64,000 nucleotides of DNA from Caulobacterales bacterium (GTDB lineage: Bacteria; Pseudomonadota; Alphaproteobacteria; Caulobacterales; Caulobacteraceae): positions 1-64,000 of the forward strand of contig JACPDR010000045.1 in assembly GCA_016183935.1 (NCBI GenBank). The letters run 5' to 3'. Under the pieces are notes generated by a model. It worked only from the letters and a program-made list of their open reading frames with translations, did no database searches and was not told the DNA's origin. The position numbers and the translations under genes were made by a program. Of this stretch, positions 18,540-27,438 are shown one piece after another (within the stretch, counting starts at the first letter, position 1; every line of letters begins with the position of its first letter).

Positions 18540-19232
18540 ATGAGTGAGCCCGACGCCCCCCTCCCGCCCGCGCGCAAGGAGTCCAGCCTGCGACAGCTGG
18601 TCGACTTCAGTGGCCTGCTGGCTTTCGGGCTGGCCTTCCTGGTCTTCCGCCTGCGCGGCGTCGAGGGCGACGACGCCCTGGTCAACGCCACATGGTTCCT
18701 CGTCGCCGGCTCGGCGGTCGGCGTGGCCGTCGGCCTGATCGTCGAGAAGCGGCTGGCCCTGCTGCCGCTTCTCGTCGGTGGCTTCGCCCTCGTCTTCGGC
18801 CTGCTGACCCTGCTCACCGGCGACGGCCTGTGGGTCAAGCTGAAGGTCACCATCCTCAACGCCTCCCTCGCCGTCGCCCTGCTGGGCGGACTGGTGCTGG
18901 GCAAGCAGCCGCTGCGCGCCCTGCTCGGCACGGTCATCCCGATCAACGACCGGGCCTGGCGCATCCTGACCTTCCGCTACGGCCTGTTCTTCCTGGGCGT
19001 CGCCATCGTCAACGAGCTGGTGCGCAGCGAGGCGCTGGTCGGCTGGGTCGCCGAACGCATCGGCCGCGGCGACGTCGAGCCGGCCGACGTCTGGGTCAGC
19101 TTCCGCGGCGTGCTGTGGATCGCCTCGTCGGTCTTCGGCCTGTCGCAGATCCCGCTGATCATGCGCAACCTGACCTCGACCGACACCCCGGTCGACCCGA
19201 TGGCCCCCGCCGAGCCCGACCGCGCGCCCTGA
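18540..19232 (+). CDS. yciB: Septation protein A family membrane protein (YciB/IspZ)
   Basis: A 230-residue integral membrane protein with about six helices, including LVDFSGLLAFGLAFLVF and LGGLVLGKQPLRALLG. The family phrases GLWVKLKVTILN, FRYGLFFLGVAIVNE and LPLLVGGFALVFG are typical of YciB/IspZ, which influences cell-envelope synthesis and septation. It has an acidic/proline-rich C-terminal tail. Adjacent to ftsY with a 3-bp gap, so likely co-transcribed. Confidence 0.9.
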   Translation: MSEPDAPLPPARKESSLRQLVDFSGLLAFGLAFLVFRLRGVEGDDALVNATWFLVAGSAVGVAVGLIVEKRLALLPLLVGGFALVFGLLTLLTGDGLWVKLKVTILNASLAVALLGGLVLGKQPLRALLGTVIPINDRAWRILTFRYGLFFLGVAIVNELVRSEALVGWVAERIGRGDVEPADVWVSFRGVLWIASSVFGLSQIPLIMRNLTSTDTPVDPMAPAEPDRAP

Positions 19233-19307
19233 CCGGGTGCGGATCGTCCGTCGTCAAACCGTAAAACGCGGCTGCTACCTATGCCGGGCAGTCGAGGGGA
19301 TACGTCG

Positions 19308-19880
19308 ATGGTCAAGTCCGGCGCCAAGTCGAAACGGGGCCTCTCCGCCTCGCCCAGCCACCTGATGCACCGCGCGCTGCAACTGGCGCTCGACATCTAT
19401 GCGGAAGAGGCGGGGCCGGGCGGCGTGACCCAGCGCCAGTTCGCCGTGCTCGAGGCGGTGTCGCACAGGTCCGGCCTGACCCAGACCGATCTGGTCCGCG
19501 CCACCGGCATCGACCGCTCCACCCTGGCCGACCTGGTCGCGCGGATGACCGCCAAGGGCCTGCTGGATCGCGAGCGCTCCACCATCGACGCCCGGGCCAA
19601 GGCGGTGCGCCTGTCCGCCGCCGGCGAAGCCGCGCTGGAGGCCGCCCGCCCCCGCGTCGAGGCCGCCGACAAGCGCATCCTGGCGCTGCTGCCCAAGGGC
19701 AAGCGCGAGGGCTTCCTCGCCCAGCTGGCCGACCTCGCCGGCGCGGCCGACGCGGCCCCGGACAAGGCGAAGGCCGAGCTCAAGGCCGCCAAGAAGGCCG
19801 CCCGCGAGGCGAAGAAGGCCGAAAAGCTGGCGAAGAAGTCGGCCAAGGTCGCGAAGCTGGTGCTCGTCGAACCGGCCTGA
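19308..19880 (+). CDS. MarR-family transcriptional regulator with lysine/alanine-rich tail
   Basis: A 190-residue DNA-binding protein. The winged-helix core includes VTQRQFAVLEAVSHRSGLTQ, the recognition helix TGIDRSTLADLVARM, and the wing ERSTIDARAKAVRLS. Unlike ordinary MarR proteins (about 140-150 residues), it carries about 40 extra residues rich in Lys and Ala (KAAKKAAREAKKAEKLAKKS), reminiscent of histone-H1-like tails. The ATG at 19308, with GAGGGGA seven bases upstream, is chosen over the one at 19281. The target operon is unknown; it converges on the S9A peptidase. Confidence 0.88.
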   Translation: MVKSGAKSKRGLSASPSHLMHRALQLALDIYAEEAGPGGVTQRQFAVLEAVSHRSGLTQTDLVRATGIDRSTLADLVARMTAKGLLDRERSTIDARAKAVRLSAAGEAALEAARPRVEAADKRILALLPKGKREGFLAQLADLAGAADAAPDKAKAELKAAKKAAREAKKAEKLAKKSAKVAKLVLVEPA

Positions 19881-19884
19881 CCCC

Positions 19885-22101
19885 TCAGTCCATCAGCTGC
19901 TGCGCCAGATAGACGTAGTGCCGCGCCCAGCGCCGCGCGTTGGCCACCGGATCGGCGTCGTTGGAGTGGCCGCCCGACGTCTCCTCGTAATAGAGATGGT
20001 CGTGGCCCTGGGCCTCCAGCCGCGCCGCGAATTTGCGGGCGTGGCCGGGGTGGACCCGGTCGTCGCGCGTGTTGGTGGTGATATAGGCGCGCGGATAGTC
20101 CGCATCCGGACGAAGCTGCTGATAGGCCGAGTAGCGGGCGATATAGGCCGCCTCCTCGGGGATGCGCGGGTCGCCGTACTCGCCGATCCACGACGCCCCG
20201 GCGGGCAGTTCGTGATAGCGCAGCATGTCGATCAGCGGGCTCTCGATCACCGCCGCATTGATCAGCTCCGGATGCTGGGTCATCGCCACGGAGGTCAGCA
20301 CCCCGCCGTTGGAGCGTCCGTAGATGCCGGTCCGGCGCGGGCTGGTGATGCCGCGTTGATGCAGGTCGCGCGCCACCGCCGCATAGTCGTCGAAGGCCAG
20401 TTGCCGGTTCTCCTTCAGCACCGCCTGGTGCCAGGTCGGGCCGAACTCGCCGCCGCCGCGGATGTTGGCGTTGACGTAGACCCCGCCGCTCTCGAGCCAC
20501 AGCTTGCCCATCTCGGGGATGTAGGCCGGCGGCTTCGACACCTGGAACCCGCCGTAACCGTAGATGATCGTCGGCGCCGACCCGTCCATGGCCAGATCGC
20601 GCGGCCGCACGACGAAATACGGGATCTTCGTCCCGTCCGACGACGTCGCCTCGAATTGCTCGACCACATGGGTCGAGGCGTCGAAGCGGGCGGGGGCGGA
20701 CTTGAGGACCTCCGCGGCGCCGGTGTTGGCGTCGGCGAGGGACAGGGTCGAAGGCGTCAGGAAGCCCTCGACGGAGAAGAACTGTCGGCCGGTCGCACGC
20801 GACCTGTCGCCCAGATGGACGGACACGTTCTCCGGGGTGGCGATGCCCGAACGGCTCCAGCCCTCGCCGGACGGCGTGAACACCGCCAGGGCGCCGCGCA
20901 CATTGTCGTAGACGGTGGCGGCGATCCGATCGTCCAGGACGCTGACCTCCTCCAGCGACTGCCGCGCGCCCGGCGCGAAGATCAGGGCGTCGGCGCGGGC
21001 GGTCAGGGCCGCGTCACGCTCCTGTCCCAGCCGCGCCAGCGGCGGCGCCAGGAGGGACCCGGCGACGTACGTCTCGCCGTCGAAGGTCCACGGTTCCTCG
21101 ATGGTGAAGACCAGGCGGTCGCCCATGGCCCCCTGCACGGTGGCCCGCTCGGGCAGGCTGAGCTGGTAGGGTTCGCCGTTGGAGCCCAGCGCCCAGATCT
21201 CGCTGCGGAAAGTGTCCAGCGGCCGGTTGATGACCACGGCGAGCACACGCCCGCTCCCGTCGCGCAACACCGACGGGCTGACCCCATAGCCGCCGTCGCC
21301 CTGATCGCCGCGATAGACTTCCGTCGCCTGCTCCAGCGACTGGCCGCGCTCCAGCGCCTTGACGATGAAGGGGTAGCCGCTCTCGGTCAGGGTGTTCGGG
21401 CCGAAGTCCGTGGCCACCAGCAGGGTGTCCCGATCCAGCCATTCCAGCCGGTGCTTGCCCTCCGGCAGGATGAAGCCGTCCTCGACCCACAGGCCCGTGG
21501 AGGTGTCGAACTCTCGCACCACCACCGCGTCCTTGCCGCCGTCGGACAGGGATACGAGGCACCGCGTCTCGTCCGGCGCCAGGCAGTCCGCGCCCTTCCA
21601 CACCCAGTCCTTGCCCTCGGCCCTCGACAGGGCGTCGACGTCGAGCAGCGTCTCCCATTGCGGCGCGTCCGAGCGGTAGCTGTCCAGCGTCGTGCGCCGC
21701 CAGATCCCCTTCGGATTGGCCGCGTCCTGCCAGAAATTCCCGATCCCCTCGCCGAGGAAGCTCGGGCCCGGGATGCGGTCGGTGGCCGACAGGATGTCGA
21801 ACGCCTGCGCCCGGAACGTCTCGTAGCGCCGGTCGCCCTCCAGCGCCGCCAGCGCCTTGCGGTTGGACTCGGCCACGAAGGCCATGGCCTCGGCCCCCTC
21901 GACCTCTTCGAGGGCCAGATGATCGTCGGCGGCGCGTACGCCGGCCGGGCTCAGGTCCGTCGGCATGTGCGGCGGGGGAACGGCCGCGCTGTCCGCGCTG
22001 GCCGCGGCCGGGTCGGCGTCCGCGTGAGCCTGCTGGGCGAGGGCGGGACTGGCGGCGAACAGCAGGGCCGGAATCGCGGCCGAGAGGATCAGATGGCGCA
22101 T
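19885..22101 (-). CDS. Secreted S9A prolyl oligopeptidase-family protein (copy 2)
   Basis: A 738-residue serine peptidase with a signal peptide (MRHLILSAAIPALLFAASPA). An N-terminal beta-propeller is followed by the alpha/beta-hydrolase domain with the triad Ser (GRSNGG, about 597), Asp (TRDDRVHPGH, about 681) and His (SGGHSND, about 712). Export suggests periplasmic or surface breakdown of proline-containing peptides. It lies 2 bp after a paralogue in tandem. The start at 22101 begins the signal peptide; the same frame runs upstream only as a shadow of the paralogue. Confidence 0.93.
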   Translation of the reverse strand: MRHLILSAAIPALLFAASPALAQQAHADADPAAASADSAAVPPPHMPTDLSPAGVRAADDHLALEEVEGAEAMAFVAESNRKALAALEGDRRYETFRAQAFDILSATDRIPGPSFLGEGIGNFWQDAANPKGIWRRTTLDSYRSDAPQWETLLDVDALSRAEGKDWVWKGADCLAPDETRCLVSLSDGGKDAVVVREFDTSTGLWVEDGFILPEGKHRLEWLDRDTLLVATDFGPNTLTESGYPFIVKALERGQSLEQATEVYRGDQGDGGYGVSPSVLRDGSGRVLAVVINRPLDTFRSEIWALGSNGEPYQLSLPERATVQGAMGDRLVFTIEEPWTFDGETYVAGSLLAPPLARLGQERDAALTARADALIFAPGARQSLEEVSVLDDRIAATVYDNVRGALAVFTPSGEGWSRSGIATPENVSVHLGDRSRATGRQFFSVEGFLTPSTLSLADANTGAAEVLKSAPARFDASTHVVEQFEATSSDGTKIPYFVVRPRDLAMDGSAPTIIYGYGGFQVSKPPAYIPEMGKLWLESGGVYVNANIRGGGEFGPTWHQAVLKENRQLAFDDYAAVARDLHQRGITSPRRTGIYGRSNGGVLTSVAMTQHPELINAAVIESPLIDMLRYHELPAGASWIGEYGDPRIPEEAAYIARYSAYQQLRPDADYPRAYITTNTRDDRVHPGHARKFAARLEAQGHDHLYYEETSGGHSNDADPVANARRWARHYVYLAQQLMD

Positions 22102-22103
22102 GG

Positions 22104-24290
22104 TCACTCCGCGGTGGTCGGGGCCGGCTGATCCATCAGCCGCCGGGTCAGATAGGTGTATTCCAGCGCCACGCGCCGCGCCGTCTCGCGCAGGTTGGCC
22201 CCCGCCGCGTGGCCGCCGTCGGTGTTCTCGTAGAACAGCACCGGATAGCCCAGTTCCTCCAGCCGCGCCGCCGCCTTTCGGGCGTGGCCCGGATGGACCC
22301 GGTCGTCCTTGGTCGAGGTGTGGATGAACACTTCCGGATAGGGCTGGCCGGCGCGCAGGTTCTGGTAGGGCGAATAGGCCTCGATCCAGGCCCGCTCCTC
22401 CGGCACGTCCGGATCGCCGTACTCGGCCATCCATGACGCCCCGGCCAGCAGTTTGTGGAAGCGCAGCATGTCGAACAGCGGCACCTGGATGACCGCGCCG
22501 TTGATCAGGTCGGGCCGCTGGGTCAGCATCGCCCCCATGAACAGCCCGCCCTGCGAGCCGCCCATGATCCCGAGGCGCGGCTGCGAGGTGACGTCGCGCG
22601 CGATCAGGTCCAGCGCCACCGCCTGGAAGTCCTCGTGCGCCCGCTGCCGGTTCTCCTGCAGCGCCGCCTGGTGCCAGCGCGGTCCGAACTCGCCGCCGCC
22701 ACGCGTGTTGGCGATGACATAGACCCCGCCCCGCTCCAGCCACAGCTTGCCGACCGTGGCCGAATAGCCGGGCAGCAGCGAGTTCTGGAAACCGCCGTAG
22801 CCGTACAGCAGGGTCGGGTTCGAGCCGTCCATCGGCATGTCGCCCTTGTGGACGACGAAATACGGGATCTTCGTCCCGTCGGCCGAGGTCGCCTCGAACT
22901 GCTCGACGACCATGCCGGTGGCGTCGAACTTGGCCGGCAGCGCCTTGACCACGTCGGCCGAGCCCGTCGCCGCGTCGGCCAGATACAGGCTGGAGGGGTC
23001 CAGATAGCCGGCCACGCTGACGAACACCTGGTCGTCGCGCTCGCTGGCCGAGCCGACGCCGACGGTGACGTTCTGCGGCAGGTCGAGCCGGGTGCGGCTC
23101 CACTCGCCGGCCGGGTCGGGCTCATAGACATAGACCGAGCCGCGCACGTTCTCGTACAGGGCGACGACCAGCGTGTTGCGGGTGTTGGAGATGCCCTCGA
23201 TGGCCTCGCGCTCGCCCGGCCGGATGACCAGCAGGGCCGGCGTCGCCGGATCGGCCAGCCAACGCTCGAGATCCCAGGCGATGACGTCGCCGGTTTTGAA
23301 TTCCTGCCCCGACGGCGCGGTCCAGTCCTGGTCCGTGGTCACCACCAGCTGACCCTGCACCAGGGCGTTGATGTTCGACTTGGCCGGCAGCTCCAGCTTC
23401 GTGGTCGTGCCGTCGGCGTTGAGCCGGTGCGTCTCGCCCTCGTAGAAATTCACGCCGCGATTGATCAGCGTCGTCTGGATGACCCCGTCGGCGTCGCGCA
23501 GGGTGTAGCCCGACACCGAGACGTCGGTCGGCTGGCCGGTGAACACCGTCTGCGCCTGGTCCAGCGTCTGGCCGCGCTTCAGCACCTTGACGATCATCGG
23601 ATAGCCCGAGGTGGTCATCGAGCCGGGGCCGAAGTCGCGCGAGATCAACAGCGTGTCCGCGTCGACCCACGACGCGCCGCCCTTCGACTCCGGCAGCACG
23701 AAGCCGTCCTCGACGAAGGTCTTCGTCGCCCGGTCGAACTCGCGCACCGTCACCGCGTCCTTGCCGCCGTCCGACAGCATGACCAGGCAGCGGGTCTCCT
23801 CGGGCGGCAGGCAGGTCGCGCCCTTGTAGACCCAGTTCTTGCCCTCGGCCGCCGCCAGGGCGTCGAAGTCGAGAATGGTCTCCCACTGCGGCTCGGCGCT
23901 GCGATAGCTGTCCAGCGTGGTGGTCCGCCAGACGCCGCGCACGTGCTCGGCGGCCTGCCAGAAATTGTCGATGGAGCCGTCGCGGTTGAAGCCCGGCGAG
24001 GGGATGCGGTCGCGCGACTGGACGATCTCCAGCGCCTGCTGGTGCAGGGTCTCGAAACGGGGGTCGCCGCGCAGCACGCCGAGCGAATGCGCGTTGTGTT
24101 CCTCGACCCAGGCCATGGCTCGTTCGCCCTCGACCTCTTCCAGCCAAAGGTAGGGGTCGGTCGCATCGGACGTCGCGAAGCCGGCGCCGGACGCGTCGTT
24201 CGGGGAGTGGGCGGGTGTGGACTGGGCCATGGCGGCGCTCGAAAGGGCGGTGGAGGCGAGAAGCGCGGCGAGCGCGGCGATGCGGATCAT
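22104..24290 (-). CDS. Secreted S9A prolyl oligopeptidase-family protein (copy 1)
   Basis: A 728-residue paralogue of the downstream gene, with signal peptide MIRIAALAALLASTALSSAA. The triad is Ser in GGSQGGLF (about 579), Asp in TKDDRVHPGH (about 663) and His in DGGHAAG (about 694). Shared stretches such as GTKIPYFVV, YGYGGFQ and RGGGEFGP show the two arose by duplication, but they have diverged widely, so redundancy is not certain. The tandem pair is probably transcribed together from a promoter in the 148-bp gap above 24290. Confidence 0.93.
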   Translation of the reverse strand: MIRIAALAALLASTALSSAAMAQSTPAHSPNDASGAGFATSDATDPYLWLEEVEGERAMAWVEEHNAHSLGVLRGDPRFETLHQQALEIVQSRDRIPSPGFNRDGSIDNFWQAAEHVRGVWRTTTLDSYRSAEPQWETILDFDALAAAEGKNWVYKGATCLPPEETRCLVMLSDGGKDAVTVREFDRATKTFVEDGFVLPESKGGASWVDADTLLISRDFGPGSMTTSGYPMIVKVLKRGQTLDQAQTVFTGQPTDVSVSGYTLRDADGVIQTTLINRGVNFYEGETHRLNADGTTTKLELPAKSNINALVQGQLVVTTDQDWTAPSGQEFKTGDVIAWDLERWLADPATPALLVIRPGEREAIEGISNTRNTLVVALYENVRGSVYVYEPDPAGEWSRTRLDLPQNVTVGVGSASERDDQVFVSVAGYLDPSSLYLADAATGSADVVKALPAKFDATGMVVEQFEATSADGTKIPYFVVHKGDMPMDGSNPTLLYGYGGFQNSLLPGYSATVGKLWLERGGVYVIANTRGGGEFGPRWHQAALQENRQRAHEDFQAVALDLIARDVTSQPRLGIMGGSQGGLFMGAMLTQRPDLINGAVIQVPLFDMLRFHKLLAGASWMAEYGDPDVPEERAWIEAYSPYQNLRAGQPYPEVFIHTSTKDDRVHPGHARKAAARLEELGYPVLFYENTDGGHAAGANLRETARRVALEYTYLTRRLMDQPAPTTAE

Positions 24291-24438
24291 GGACGGGTCC
24301 CCGACGGTTGGTCGGCCGGCACCTTACCCGGCGGCGGCCCTGTCACAAGGCGGGCCGGGATGAGGTTACGGTTTTGTCATTTGGCGGCGGGCGGGGCGTC
24401 GCGTTCCTCCAGCGGAGGTCCAGCGCCGTCGGCCGCCT

Positions 24439-25254
24439 CTAGTGATGTCCCTCGTCCGGAATGCACAGAATCTCGCCACAGGCCTTGCAGTGGACGGCGT
24501 CCGGATCGTGTTTCTGCAGGCCGCAGGTCGGACAGGGGAATTTGACCTTGTGGGGCCGAACCAGGGTCTGGGCCAGACGCACGAACAGGGTGATGCCGGT
24601 CAGCATGATGATGATCGACAGCACCCGGCCCCAGTTTCCCGGCAGGGTGATATCGCCGTACCCCGTCGTGGTCAGGCTCGAAACGGTGAAATACAGCGCG
24701 TCCAGATAGCCGTGCAGGTCGTCGTGGCGACCGCGGAAGGTGGCGTAGACGAAGCCGGTGGCCACGAAGACGAAGGTGACCAGCGCGGCCAGCGCCCGCG
24801 TCACCTCCTCGACCCGGGTGTCGTCGTACTTCTGGCCGACCGTGCGCCAGAAGAAGTCCGAACTCAGCAGCGTCCACAGCCTCAGCATCCGCAGGAAGCC
24901 GAAATTGTACAGCGATTGCGGGAACATCAGGGTGGCGAGGATGAACAGGTCGATCCACGTCGACGGCCGTTTCAGCCAGTCCTTGATGTCGGTGTAGGCC
25001 ATCGCCCGGGCGGCGAGATCGGCCGCCAGCACCAGGGCGACGATGACGTCGACGACGTAGAAGGCCCAACCCGCCTCGCGCAGGATCGGGGCGGCGAGGA
25101 AGAAGCCGATGATGGCGAAATCGACGACGATGACCGCCAGCCGGAACCGCACCGCCGCCGGCGACGAGCCGTGGTAGAGGTAGCGCATTCGCGCCCGCAG
25201 CCGCCAGCCCTGGCGGTTCGGATCGGTTCCGGGTTGGGTGTCGGCGCGGCTCAT
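24439..25254 (-). CDS. Voltage-gated-type K+ channel with C-terminal zinc ribbon
   Basis: A 271-residue membrane protein with a six-helix voltage-sensor-type layout. The selectivity filter is SSLTTTGYGDITLPG between the last two helices, and an S4-like stretch is NFGFLRMLRLWTLL. After the last helix comes an unusual short cytoplasmic tail with a CPTCG...CKACG zinc ribbon ending CIPDEGHH. The start at 25254 is preferred; the frame extends 14 codons up. K+ selectivity follows from TTTGYGD. It is divergent from dapF, with starts 60 bp apart. Confidence 0.88.
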   Translation of the reverse strand: MSRADTQPGTDPNRQGWRLRARMRYLYHGSSPAAVRFRLAVIVVDFAIIGFFLAAPILREAGWAFYVVDVIVALVLAADLAARAMAYTDIKDWLKRPSTWIDLFILATLMFPQSLYNFGFLRMLRLWTLLSSDFFWRTVGQKYDDTRVEEVTRALAALVTFVFVATGFVYATFRGRHDDLHGYLDALYFTVSSLTTTGYGDITLPGNWGRVLSIIIMLTGITLFVRLAQTLVRPHKVKFPCPTCGLQKHDPDAVHCKACGEILCIPDEGHH

Positions 25255-25313
25255 GATCCAGCGATAACGCGCGTCGCTCGCGCAAGGAACCGGCAACCGC
25301 TATATCCGCCGGC

Positions 25314-26144
25314 ATGACCCGTCCTTTCGTCCGCATGAATGGCGCCGGCAACGACTTCGTGGTCGTCAATGCGCTGGAGACGCCGTTCGCGCCGACGGCG
25401 GACCAGGTGCGGGTCATCGCCGACCGGGAGACGGGCCAGGGCTGCGACCAGCTGATCGCCATCGAGCCGTCCGCGACCGCCGACGCCTTCATGCGCGTCT
25501 GGAACGCCGACGGCGGCGAGGTCGAGACCTGCGGCAACGCCCTGCGCTGCGTCGGCTGGCTGCTGATGGAATCGACCGGCAAGGACTCCGCGACCATCGA
25601 CACCCTCGGCGGACCGACCACGGCGGCCCGGGCCGGCGATCACCGCGTGCGCGTGGACATGGGCGCGCCCGGTCTCGACTGGACGCAGGTGCCGCTGGCC
25701 GAGGAGATGGACACCCGCGGCATCGAGCTGCAGGTCGGCCCCATCGAGGCGCCGATCCTGCACACGCCGGGCGCGGTCTCGATGGGCAATCCGCACGTGG
25801 TCTTCTTCACCGACCGCCAGGACGACGCCTTCGTGCGCGGCTCGGGCTCGCTCGTCGAGCACCACCCGCTGTTCCCCGAGGGCGTCAACGTCGGCTTCGC
25901 CAGGGTCCTCGCCCCCGACCGCATCCGCCTGCGCGTCTGGGAGCGGGGGGCGGGCCTGACCAAGGCCTGCGGGACGGGCGCCTGCGCCGCCCTCGTGGCC
26001 ACGGCCCGTCGGGGCCTGACGGGCCGCCACGCGGTCGTCGAGGCCGACGGCGGCGACCTCCAGATCGACTGGGACGAGGCGACCGGCCACGTCTTCATGA
26101 CCGGCCCGATCGAGATCGAAGGCACGGGGACGCTGGCGCTCTGA
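25314..26144 (+). CDS. dapF: Diaminopimelate epimerase DapF
   Basis: Interconverts LL- and meso-diaminopimelate for lysine and peptidoglycan synthesis, using two cysteines as acid and base. Both active-site cysteines are visible, in VETCGNALRC and KACGTGACAAL. The N-terminal signature is FVRMNGAGNDFVVV. Length of 276 residues is normal. It is the only plus-strand gene in its immediate area and converges on the small membrane gene at 26152. Confidence 0.97.
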   Translation: MTRPFVRMNGAGNDFVVVNALETPFAPTADQVRVIADRETGQGCDQLIAIEPSATADAFMRVWNADGGEVETCGNALRCVGWLLMESTGKDSATIDTLGGPTTAARAGDHRVRVDMGAPGLDWTQVPLAEEMDTRGIELQVGPIEAPILHTPGAVSMGNPHVVFFTDRQDDAFVRGSGSLVEHHPLFPEGVNVGFARVLAPDRIRLRVWERGAGLTKACGTGACAALVATARRGLTGRHAVVEADGGDLQIDWDEATGHVFMTGPIEIEGTGTLAL

Positions 26145-26151
26145 TCCGGCG

Positions 26152-26340
26152 TCAGCGGTGGCGGCGGACGATCAGGGCCCAGACGAGGACTGCGACCGAC
26201 GCGCCGAGGCCCAGCCAGCCGATGGCGTTCCAGACGCCGTCTCCGATCAGGGCCGCGACCAGACCGATCAGGGACAGGACGGCGACGACCGCCGGAACGG
26301 CGAAGATGGCGGCCAGGCCGAAATGGCGAGCCTTGATCAT
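26152..26340 (-). CDS. Small two-TM membrane protein of the iron-uptake operon
   Basis: A 62-residue protein beginning MIKARHFGLAAIFAVPAVVA, with two transmembrane helices and a basic end (VRRHR). No family is recognised. Its ATG overlaps the stop of the PepSY gene (ATGA), so it is translated with the PepSY/TonB-receptor operon and probably contributes to the same inner-membrane function. Confidence 0.72.
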   Translation of the reverse strand: MIKARHFGLAAIFAVPAVVAVLSLIGLVAALIGDGVWNAIGWLGLGASVAVLVWALIVRRHR

Positions 26341-27434
26341 GCCCCGGCCCGGCCCGTCCGGCTCTTGCCCAGCCAGAGGTAGAGCCCGCTGCCCAGCACG
26401 ATGATGGTGGCGAGATCGAGAATGGCCCAGAGGATCTTCAGCGGCATCCCACCGTAGTCGCCGAAATGCAGCGGCTGGGACAGCGACAGCGTCTTCACAT
26501 ACCAGGGCATCGGCGTGACGGCGGCGGGCTCGCCCGTGCGGGCGTCGATCAGGGCCGGCGTGGTCATGTGCGTCGTCAGCGGCGTCTCCCCGTGGAAGAA
26601 GACCGCGTAGTGGTGGTCGGTCGAATAGTCCGAACCGGGAAAGGCCACGAACTGCAGCGTCATGCCGGGCAGGGCCGCCCGCGCGCGCCGGACGGCGGCG
26701 TCGAGGGAGGCACGCTCCGAGGGCGCGGCGGGGGCGTCATAGGCCTCGGTCAGCTCTTTGAGGGCCGTGTCCTTCCAGTAGGCGATGATCGGCACCGCCA
26801 GGGTGTTGACCACCCCCGTCACGCCGACGACCAGGATCCAGGCCACGGTCACCGCCCCGAGCAGGTTGTGATAGTCGAGCCAGCGCGTGCGCGCCGCCTT
26901 TCCGGCCCGCACCGTGCCGAACGGCAGGCGGCGCATGAACGGGGCGTAGAGCACCAAGCCCGAGACCACCGCCGCGATCAGCAGCAGCCCCATCGCGCCG
27001 AGGAACAGCATCCCCGGCAGGCCCAGGAACAGGTCGGTGTGCAGCTGGAGCAGGAACTCCATCGCCGGATGTCCGGCGACCAGGGGCGCCGGGTCGCCGC
27101 TGGTCTGGTCGATGGGCTGGAAGTTGAACTGACCGGCGGGGGCGTCCGGCGCACGGCTGGTGACGTTCACCACCGGCCGGTCCTCGTCGAAGCTCATGAA
27201 GGCCGGCACGTCTCCGGGATGGCGCGAAAGGGCGACGTCCAGCACCTGGTCGAGGTTCAGCGTCTCGCCGCCGGGATTGGCGGGGGCCCAGGCCTCGTCC
27301 AGCAGCCAGTGATCCAGCTCGTGGGTGAAGACGAGCGGCAGGCCGGTGACGCAGAGCATCAGCAGGAAAATGGTCGAGACGAGGCTCGACCATTTATGGA
27401 CCCACGACCAGGCGCGAATCGTGCCCGCCCTCAT
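26337..27434 (-). CDS. PepSY-associated TM helix domain protein (iron-uptake reductase-like)
   Basis: A 365-residue inner-membrane protein with four hydrophobic helices. The first is preceded by the hallmark RAWSWVHKWSSLVSTIFLLM; others include LLLIAAVVSGLVLYAPF and LLGAVTVAWILVVGVTGVVN. PepSY_TM proteins beside siderophore receptors are thought to act in ferric-siderophore reduction or transport at the inner membrane. It lies 4 bp downstream of the receptor gene stop. Conserved histidines in helices (VHKW, YHNLLG) could bind heme or metal; that is inference. Confidence 0.88.
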   Translation of the reverse strand: MRAGTIRAWSWVHKWSSLVSTIFLLMLCVTGLPLVFTHELDHWLLDEAWAPANPGGETLNLDQVLDVALSRHPGDVPAFMSFDEDRPVVNVTSRAPDAPAGQFNFQPIDQTSGDPAPLVAGHPAMEFLLQLHTDLFLGLPGMLFLGAMGLLLIAAVVSGLVLYAPFMRRLPFGTVRAGKAARTRWLDYHNLLGAVTVAWILVVGVTGVVNTLAVPIIAYWKDTALKELTEAYDAPAAPSERASLDAAVRRARAALPGMTLQFVAFPGSDYSTDHHYAVFFHGETPLTTHMTTPALIDARTGEPAAVTPMPWYVKTLSLSQPLHFGDYGGMPLKILWAILDLATIIVLGSGLYLWLGKSRTGRAGA

Positions 27435-27438
27435 CCGG

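Noticed and set aside
22450..24545. Long plus-strand frame opposite the S9A peptidase
   Set aside because: Composition is shadow-like (Arg/Gly/His repeats) and the opposite strand holds a complete, motif-bearing gene.
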